A program made the translations under genes and the position numbers. Positions 6,048-11,106 of a DNA stretch of 11,106 nt are shown here, one piece after another (positions within the stretch are counted from its first letter, which is position 1; every line of letters begins with the position of its first letter). The notes beneath the pieces were generated by a model, which saw only the letters and a program-made list of their open reading frames with translations, did no database searches and was not told where the DNA came from. Source of the stretch: JASLCR01 sp046462475 (lineage in GTDB: Bacteria > Patescibacteriota > Saccharimonadia > Saccharimonadales > Saccharimonadaceae); the NCBI GenBank assembly GCA_046462475.1, contig JBKGVB010000021.1, forward strand, positions 1 to 11,106, read 5' to 3'.

Positions 6048-8708
6048 ATGGAAAAAAATAAATCATCTCTCAAAAGAATTTTACTTAGTTTCATTACTTT
6101 TGTTTTTGTGTTCAGTTTTGTTGCCTCTACGATATCGTCAACCCCTGCATTTGCCGCCAAGACGCCCGCAAACGATGACTCCACAAACCCTGACGACTGG
6201 AACCCGATTACTCGAGCAAAGCGGTGGGCCTACCTGACGGGCCTATACCACTGCATACGAGACGCAAACTCGGCATGGGACTGGGAAGGCGGTAAGCTTA
6301 AAAGGCACCTTAGCGACAGCAATGCCACCTCTGGCGACTGGTTCTGGAATCCAACGGGACCTGCCGACAGGCCTAATCGACCTGCAAGCTACATCGACAT
6401 GAATGCCAAGGATAACGGCAAAACAGATTGTAACGAGATTGTTAAAGGCGTCATGAATATGTACTCCCTTAGCGGCATTCAGCTTGTATGCGCACTCGGC
6501 GCATCACGAACTCAAGATGGTGCATCCTGCGAGGAAGACGCAACAAAGAGTGACTTCAATCCACCAGGAGATGATAACCGCATGGATCTTACAAAGTGGT
6601 GGGGAACAAAAGACCTACCTCAATCCGCAGGCAATACCGCATATTACCAATTAAACTATTATGCCCTTATGAATAATAACGGCTGTAAATTGAAACAAAG
6701 CGATGCTTCGAGTGATAGTAAGTATGTCTACAACCTTAACATCGTAGATGAGAGCGGCAAGATAACAAAAACTCGATATATCGGAGCTCCTCGTGACTGG
6801 TACAAAAATATCTACGTGAGTTACCCTGGCATTAACGACCAAAACCGATCATGCGCACAAATGGAGTCTGATCTTAATAAATTCGCCAAGGATTACGCAA
6901 ACTGGCTACTCAACCATACAACCCAAACTGCAACCAATACTGATGATTCTACGGGGGGTGGTGATGACGCCAGTAGTGGCGGCACCTCTTGCGCCGTCCA
7001 AGGTATTGGTTGGATTGTCTGTCCGGTCATGAATTTTCTCGCCAATCTCAACGATGTTGCATTTGGCGCAGTTAATGGCTTTTTAGCAGTACCAAGTAGT
7101 ATCACATCAAGTGATGGCCTTAAAAAGGGCTGGGATATATTCCGCAATATTGCAAATGTCAGTTTCGTCATTGCATTCCTTATCATTATTTACTCACAGT
7201 TAACTGGCGCTGGTATTACTAATTACGGCATCAAACGACTACTTCCAAAACTTATCATTGCAGCTATATTGGTCAATGCATCCCTCATCATATGCCAGAT
7301 TGCTGTCGATATAAGTAATATTGTCGGTAGTAGTATATACGACCTACTGAAAGGCCTAGGGCCTAGTAATGGGGTCTCCAGCGGAGGTGGCGATTTGTGG
7401 GCAAAGGCAATAGGTGCATTACTTATTGTAGCCGTAGGAATAGGGCTCCTTATAGCTGTCATACTTGCACCAACCGCCCTCATCGCACTTGGTGCCGCAG
7501 TAGTCGTACTAACTGCAAGGCAAGCTATCATCGTACTACTTATCGTCGTCTCGCCTTTAGCTTTTGTCGCGTACCTTCTACCAAATACAGAGAGTTGGTT
7601 CAAACGATGGTGGAAGATGTTTAGCACCATGCTACTGCTCTATCCAGTAGTGGGGCTAGTATTCGGCTCAAGCACACTGGCCGCCGGTATTTTATATGGC
7701 ACAGGAGATAAGATGATGCAGCTTATGGCACTCGGTGTGATGGCTGTACCACTTTTTGCAGTACCAACTCTTTTGAAGGGTGCGCTAGCAGCAGCCGGCT
7801 CAATCGGAAATCAAGTCGCTAAATTGCAAGGTAGCGCAAATAATATGGCGAAGAACAGTGTAAAGAATAGCCGAGTCGGCGAAGCTAAGACAGCCTGGGA
7901 TAGGCGAAGACAAGGAATAAAAGCAGAACGTCGTGCTGGCATCGGCAACGGCCTCAGGGCACGCGCAAACAGAGCGTTTGATCGTACTCGCCTCGGCATG
8001 GCGGTAGGTGGTGCTCGAGGCGCGGCTCATGCTACATCCGAGTACGACAAGACTTATGATGAAGACGTGAAAGCAGCAGGAACTCTTCTACAGGCTCGCC
8101 TGAGTCATATGGATATACTTAATGCCGCAGCATCTGGTCAGCACGACGGCAGAGATCTCAGTGAACACGAGCGGGCCGCTGCAATACAATATGCCATGGA
8201 TCGAGGCAACTATAATGAACGGCGACATATAATTGCTGGGCGAGATATGGATGGCAATGAAGTAGGTGGAGGCATCGGCACCATGTCGAGAGCCCAGCGC
8301 AAGATGGCTATTGGTGGCATGCGAGCCAAAGGGGATACTAGTATCCACGGCAATGGGGCGCTTGCCGCACTAGAAGCGACGGACGAACATGGAACTACCG
8401 GACATACCGCAGCACAAGTCGAGGGCACACTCGCCGGAGGAACCGCTGAGGCTATAAATAGCGGAACCTTGTCTGTGGAAGCTGCCGCAAAAGATCACAG
8501 AACGGCAGCATATGTTGCCGGAGTTGCGACCGGTGCTACAACGACTGCCGGTGATGTCGCACCTAATGCAGGAACTGGTAACCGTACAGCGGTGACAGCT
8601 CCAGCAAGGGCGAACTTCCATGATGCAGTTCACGACTTTGAAGCCACCAACCCACAATCTTGGACTAAGCTTGATGGAAATACTCGAGGCTCCTTGGGTA
8701 GCATATAG
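6048..8708 (+). CDS. Second VirB6/TrbL-like T4SS channel protein with large exterior domain
   Basis: An 886-residue protein: signal peptide (1-37, cleavage near AFA|AKT); a large exterior domain (38-314) with cysteines at 69, 128, 148, 161, 213 and 269 and many Trp/Tyr; an Asp/Gly/Ser linker (about 298-313); the motif GIGWIVCPV with C315 and C325; then a polytopic core (helices near 366-385, 399-421, 451-488, 490-512, 525-550, 556-585) containing VVSPLAFVAYLLPNTESWFK; then a basic to Ala/Gly-rich cytoplasmic tail (586-886). Residues 315-440 and 485-540 match residues 161-285 and 355-410 of the 1829..4891 protein, so they are paralogues. The exterior and tail regions do not resemble each other. 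No in-frame start lies upstream because TAG occurs at 6018, so ATG 6048 is secure; no Shine-Dalgarno is visible. Channel or scaffold function is inferred from the core. Confidence 0.87.
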   Translation: MEKNKSSLKRILLSFITFVFVFSFVASTISSTPAFAAKTPANDDSTNPDDWNPITRAKRWAYLTGLYHCIRDANSAWDWEGGKLKRHLSDSNATSGDWFWNPTGPADRPNRPASYIDMNAKDNGKTDCNEIVKGVMNMYSLSGIQLVCALGASRTQDGASCEEDATKSDFNPPGDDNRMDLTKWWGTKDLPQSAGNTAYYQLNYYALMNNNGCKLKQSDASSDSKYVYNLNIVDESGKITKTRYIGAPRDWYKNIYVSYPGINDQNRSCAQMESDLNKFAKDYANWLLNHTTQTATNTDDSTGGGDDASSGGTSCAVQGIGWIVCPVMNFLANLNDVAFGAVNGFLAVPSSITSSDGLKKGWDIFRNIANVSFVIAFLIIIYSQLTGAGITNYGIKRLLPKLIIAAILVNASLIICQIAVDISNIVGSSIYDLLKGLGPSNGVSSGGGDLWAKAIGALLIVAVGIGLLIAVILAPTALIALGAAVVVLTARQAIIVLLIVVSPLAFVAYLLPNTESWFKRWWKMFSTMLLLYPVVGLVFGSSTLAAGILYGTGDKMMQLMALGVMAVPLFAVPTLLKGALAAAGSIGNQVAKLQGSANNMAKNSVKNSRVGEAKTAWDRRRQGIKAERRAGIGNGLRARANRAFDRTRLGMAVGGARGAAHATSEYDKTYDEDVKAAGTLLQARLSHMDILNAAASGQHDGRDLSEHERAAAIQYAMDRGNYNERRHIIAGRDMDGNEVGGGIGTMSRAQRKMAIGGMRAKGDTSIHGNGALAALEATDEHGTTGHTAAQVEGTLAGGTAEAINSGTLSVEAAAKDHRTAAYVAGVATGATTTAGDVAPNAGTGNRTAVTAPARANFHDAVHDFEATNPQSWTKLDGNTRGSLGSI

Positions 8709-8752
8709 AGGCTATATAAATAGCATCACCGTTTCTCAAACTTAAAGCGTAA

Positions 8753-8770
8753 ATGGTATACTGATACCAT
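8753..8770 (+). promoter_or_regulatory. Extended -10 promoter overlapped by an operator-like dyad, for the PrgI gene
   Basis: TGGTATACT (8754-8762) is an extended -10 (TG, one base, TATACT). No good -35 is seen at 17-18 nt. The expected transcription start is near 8769, 4 nt before ATG 8773, with no Shine-Dalgarno, suggesting a leaderless mRNA for the PrgI-VirB4 operon. The -10 lies inside a perfect dyad: ATGGTAT (8753-8759), ACTG, ATACCAT (8764-8770). A protein bound there would block the promoter, but operator function is inferred only. Confidence 0.55.
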
Positions 8771-8772
8771 AC

Positions 8773-9717
8773 ATGGCCGTCTACAAAGTACCTCAAGATG
8801 TTGAAGCCGACGACAAGCTGATCGGGCCGTTTAGCTTTCGTCAATTTATTTACCTCATCATCGTTGCCGCAGCAGGGGCGATTGCTTTTTTTCTCGGAAA
8901 ACTATTCTTGCCACTAGTTATTTTGCCAATGCCGGTTATCTTGTTTTTTGGCGCATTAGCCTTGCCACTGCGCAAGGACCAGCCAATGGAAACCTACCTG
9001 GCGGCTATCGTATCGTTCTATTTGAAGCCACACAAACGCATGTGGGACCCGGATGGACAGCAGGCATTGATCGAGATTATTGCGCCAAAAGTCGTCGAAA
9101 TACAGCGAACAAATGGCCTCAGCCAGACCGAAGCCGAGCGACGACTCTCATATCTTGCCAATATCGTCGATACTCACGGTTGGGCGGTACGCGGAGTAGA
9201 AGGTGTGATGCCCAATTCATCTATGAATGCGGACGTTTACTACGAAGCACAACAAGCAGAGGATATATTAGACACCTCAACCAGAACTGCGCACTCGATC
9301 GAGAATCAACTCGACCAAGCAAACGCCCGTCACCGCCAAGAGCTACTGGGCCGCATGCAGCAAGCCCCATCAGCTACTCCGGTGCCAGCTGCACCAAATC
9401 CTTATTCAGCGCTTCCATCTCAACCAGCGCCAGGTACCAGTGCTACTACAGAAGGTGTCCATTTGTCTATCAACCCATATCCCTCAATGCAACAATCAGT
9501 TATTCAACCGCTTTCTGATCAGCCAAAGATATCTCCCCGGGTAGCACCCGCAGCAGCCCCCGAACAAACCACTAGCGAAAACGTTGCGTCACCTGATATA
9601 ATAAGCCTTGCAAATAACCCTGATCTTTCGATTGAAACGATCGCTCACGAAGCAAATCGCATCAAGCAGAAAGAGGCAGGTCTACCTGAAGACGAAGTCG
9701 TCATTTCGCTTCACTAG
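8773..9717 (+). CDS. PrgI-family protein (VirB3-equivalent) with long C-terminal extension
   Basis: The 314-residue product begins MAVYKVPQDVEADDKLIGPF, the usual N-terminus of PrgI-family proteins ("...VP.d...edKiigpls.rQ...l"), followed by two membrane helices (about 23-44 and 46-66), the basic turn RKDQPMETYL and the family's K-P-x-x-R-x-W-D-P-D-G stretch near 85-95. PrgI proteins are the monoderm counterparts of VirB3: small inner-membrane proteins that sit next to and bind the VirB4 ATPase. Here the core ends near residue 100; beyond it lie a charged helical part (about 100-190), a Pro/Ala/Gln/Ser-rich segment (about 195-265) and a conserved-looking acidic C-end (275-314). The whole protein is more than twice the size of the family core. 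It is followed after 44 nt by the TraC-like gene, so it heads an operon with VirB4, as is common in monoderm T4SS loci. Confidence 0.9.
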   Translation: MAVYKVPQDVEADDKLIGPFSFRQFIYLIIVAAAGAIAFFLGKLFLPLVILPMPVILFFGALALPLRKDQPMETYLAAIVSFYLKPHKRMWDPDGQQALIEIIAPKVVEIQRTNGLSQTEAERRLSYLANIVDTHGWAVRGVEGVMPNSSMNADVYYEAQQAEDILDTSTRTAHSIENQLDQANARHRQELLGRMQQAPSATPVPAAPNPYSALPSQPAPGTSATTEGVHLSINPYPSMQQSVIQPLSDQPKISPRVAPAAAPEQTTSENVASPDIISLANNPDLSIETIAHEANRIKQKEAGLPEDEVVISLH

Positions 9718-9761
9718 ACCACCACGGGGAACCTCAAAAAGGGAAGTGGGGACAAAAACGC

Positions 9762-10640
9762 GTGCAACCAAATCAACCGCAAGCATCACAGCAGAACTAT
9801 GCACCGCAGCAACCTGCGCCTATTGCCCCTGTGCCTCAGCAAGGAATGCCTGTGCAGCCACAGCAAGCACCGATCGCTGGCGGTCAGCCAAATCAAGCGG
9901 CAGTCCAACGCCCAACGCCAAAGAATCCAAACAGCACCCAAAACACGCTGCTTATTTCTGAGATTCGCGACAATCTCGTTGTCATGAAAGACGGCAGTTT
10001 TCGTGCAGTCGTAGCATGTCAGTCGATCAACTTCGACCTTATGAGCTCACGAGAGCGTGAAGGTGTTGAGTATAGTTATCAAAACTTCCTCAACTCACTT
10101 AATTTCCCGATCCAGGTATTAATCCGTTCGCAGCGTGTCGATATCGGACCATACATTGATCACCTGGCTGATCTTCGGCGACAACAAGATAATATGCTTC
10201 TCAATGTCCTAATGGATGACTATATCAATTTCATCGACATCCTTTCGCAAGAAGCAAATATCATGGATAAGAGTTTCTTTATCACCATACCGTACTTTCC
10301 AGCCGGTGATCTCGCCGACCTCAAAGGTCAAGCAAAGGGATTCTTTGGTAAGATTTTTGCAAAGCCGCAAAATGGCCCAACACGGATCGATCAGGCAACG
10401 TACGAAAAAGCCCGCGACGAAATAAAAAACCGTGTCGACTCAGTCACTAGTGGGCTATTTCAAATGGGTGTAAAAAGCGTTCAGCTGAATACTAAAGAGT
10501 TAGGTGAGCTGTATTACAACTTCTACAATCCAGATACGGCAGTACGTGAACCGCTCGGCAACTTTGAACAAACGACAAGCACTTTCGTCCGAAAGGGTAC
10601 AAGCCAAACCACTCAGCCACAGCAACAGGAAGGACAATAA
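9762..10640 (+). CDS. TraC/VirB4 N-domain-like T4SS accessory protein
   Basis: The 292-residue product has a Pro/Gln-rich disordered N-terminus (1-60), then a folded domain (about 62-275) that resembles the N-terminal, non-ATPase part of VirB4/TraC proteins: LLISEIRDNLVVMKDGSFRA, the E-x-x-x-x-x-Y-x-x-F-L-N-S-L stretch (101-113), FPIQVLIRSQ and YIDHLADLRR. A short Gln/Thr tail (280-292) follows. It has no Walker A motif, signal peptide or membrane helix, so it should be cytoplasmic and probably works with the VirB4 encoded next. Start is GTG 9762, the first start codon in the open frame, with GGGGA (9748-9752) 9 nt upstream; no ATG fits. Its TAA overlaps the VirB4 ATG by one base (TAATG), implying coupled translation. 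The VirB4-N-domain likeness is by eye and the role is inferred. Confidence 0.82.
   Translation: MQPNQPQASQQNYAPQQPAPIAPVPQQGMPVQPQQAPIAGGQPNQAAVQRPTPKNPNSTQNTLLISEIRDNLVVMKDGSFRAVVACQSINFDLMSSREREGVEYSYQNFLNSLNFPIQVLIRSQRVDIGPYIDHLADLRRQQDNMLLNVLMDDYINFIDILSQEANIMDKSFFITIPYFPAGDLADLKGQAKGFFGKIFAKPQNGPTRIDQATYEKARDEIKNRVDSVTSGLFQMGVKSVQLNTKELGELYYNFYNPDTAVREPLGNFEQTTSTFVRKGTSQTTQPQQQEGQ
10627..10634 (+). promoter_or_regulatory. Shine-Dalgarno (AGGAAGGA) for VirB4
   Basis: AGGAAGGA lies 5 nt before ATG 10640, inside the end of the preceding gene. Together with the TAATG overlap it fixes the VirB4 start. Confidence 0.75.
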
Positions 10641-11106
10641 TGGCCAAGAAAAAGCTCGATCCAGTTGATATTGCCGCTCAGCAACGAGCCCGTGAGCAAG
10701 CCGAAGTCGAACAGGCATTCCTCAAGGGTATCACGACACTGCGCGACCTAATTGCACCAAGCTCGATTGAGATTCACTCAAGCTATTTCCGTCTCGGTAC
10801 TAAGTACGGGCGTACTTTATATATCTACGGATATCCTCGTGAGATCTACACTGGCTGGCTTTCAAGTGTGATCAATATCGATGAAGTACTCGACATCTCT
10901 ATGTTTATTTACCCAGTCGAGACTCAGGTAGTCTTGAACAACTTGCGCAAAAAAGTGACTCAACTCAACGCAAGCATGGATATCAATGCAGAGAAGGGAA
11001 AAACGCGCGATCCAGGGCTCGAGGCAGCGATCCAAGACGCCGAGGAATTGCGAGACCAGCTACAGGTTGGTGCAGAGCGTTTCTTCCGATACGGTCTCTA
11101 TATTAC
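10640..11106 (+). CDS. virB4: VirB4-like T4SS ATPase, N-terminal part (cut by window edge)
   Basis: The 155 visible codons start MAKKKLDPVDIAAQQRAREQ, a charged helical lead, and continue into LRDLIAPSSIEIHSSYFRLG (35-54), RTLYIYGYPREIYTGWLS (58-75) and IDEVLDISMFIYPVE (79-93). These are hallmark stretches of the N-terminal domain of VirB4/TrbE/TraC-type ATPases in monoderm and CPR T4SS loci. A charged helical segment follows (about 98-145). VirB4 is the essential T4SS ATPase; it sits on the cytoplasmic face and contacts VirB3/PrgI. The Walker A and B motifs lie in the C-terminal half, beyond the window, so catalytic competence cannot be judged. Position directly after PrgI and the TraC-like gene, with one-base overlap, supports the call. 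Confidence 0.9.
   Translation, partial: MAKKKLDPVDIAAQQRAREQAEVEQAFLKGITTLRDLIAPSSIEIHSSYFRLGTKYGRTLYIYGYPREIYTGWLSSVINIDEVLDISMFIYPVETQVVLNNLRKKVTQLNASMDINAEKGKTRDPGLEAAIQDAEELRDQLQVGAERFFRYGLYI

Noticed and set aside
5989..6237. 82-residue plus-strand open frame starting before the hairpin
   Set aside because: It overlaps the secure start of the 6048 gene in another frame, runs through the terminator stem, and its residues after about 50 are composition-biased.
7358..7372. Short GGCCTAG direct repeat
   Set aside because: Lies in a coding Gly/Leu/Pro stretch of the second VirB6-like gene and is short enough to be chance.
8711..8724. Small hairpin GCTAT-ATAA-ATAGC after the 6048..8708 gene, as a terminator
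   Set aside because: Only 5 bp, AT-rich and not followed by a T-run.
1..11106. Conjugative plasmid or integrative element
   Set aside because: No relaxase, coupling protein, integrase, att-like repeats, origin or insertion sequence is visible; the genes look like a resident T4SS locus. Sequence beyond the window could change this.
1..11106. Alternative genetic code (TGA read as Gly)
   Set aside because: TGA ends the 1057..1731 gene at a tightly packed junction, and no gene needs TGA read-through.

Overview
The window (11,106 bases) reads as a chromosomal type IV secretion system (T4SS)-like locus of a monoderm, probably a Candidatus Saccharibacteria (TM7) or related Patescibacteria/CPR bacterium. 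That placement is inferred from architecture, recalled from CPR genomes rather than searched: tandem two-helix T4SS-pilin-like genes, very large VirB6/TrbL-like membrane proteins, a PrgI-type VirB3 equivalent, a small TraC-like protein and then a VirB4 ATPase. No outer-membrane T4SS parts (VirB7/VirB9/VirB10) are seen. All genes read in the standard bacterial code; TGA serves as a stop at the end of the 1057..1731 gene, which argues against the Gly-TGA code of Gracilibacteria/Absconditabacteria.

Layout. A minus-strand operon fills 1..1731, with four tandem pilin-like genes packed stop-to-start (read from 1731 leftward; the last runs off the left edge). A 97-bp divergent promoter region (1732..1828) holds one clear sigma70-type promoter per direction. 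On the plus strand follow a 1,020-residue VirB6/TrbL-like protein (1829..4891), a single-pass protein with VirB8-like topology (5033..5980), a strong intrinsic terminator hairpin (6004..6044), a second 886-residue VirB6/TrbL-like protein paralogous to the first in its membrane core only (6048..8708), a PrgI-family protein (8773..9717), a TraC/VirB4 N-domain-like protein (9762..10640), and the start of the VirB4 ATPase (10640 to the right edge).

Working model (inference). VirB4 with the TraC-like protein gives the cytoplasmic energising module. PrgI anchors VirB4 to the membrane. The two VirB6-like proteins form the inner channel or scaffold. The VirB8-like protein links to the wall side. The four small proteins are pilus or translocon subunits. 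No relaxase, VirD4 coupling protein, integrase or insertion sequence is visible, so conjugation is not supported by this window; effector export, DNA uptake or a host-contact pilus remain open.

The most notable points are: (i) three promoter-proximal genes whose -10 boxes sit only 9-10 nt before the ATG with no upstream Shine-Dalgarno, implying leaderless mRNAs, while operon-internal genes have strong Shine-Dalgarno sites; (ii) two VirB6 paralogues sharing a core but carrying unrelated exterior and cytoplasmic domains; (iii) a tandem 43-residue-period Cys module grafted onto one pilin-like protein; and (iv) a 16-bp perfect hairpin ending 8 nt before a start codon. No RNA genes, CRISPR arrays or mobile elements were found, and no gene-free stretch exceeds 300 bases.
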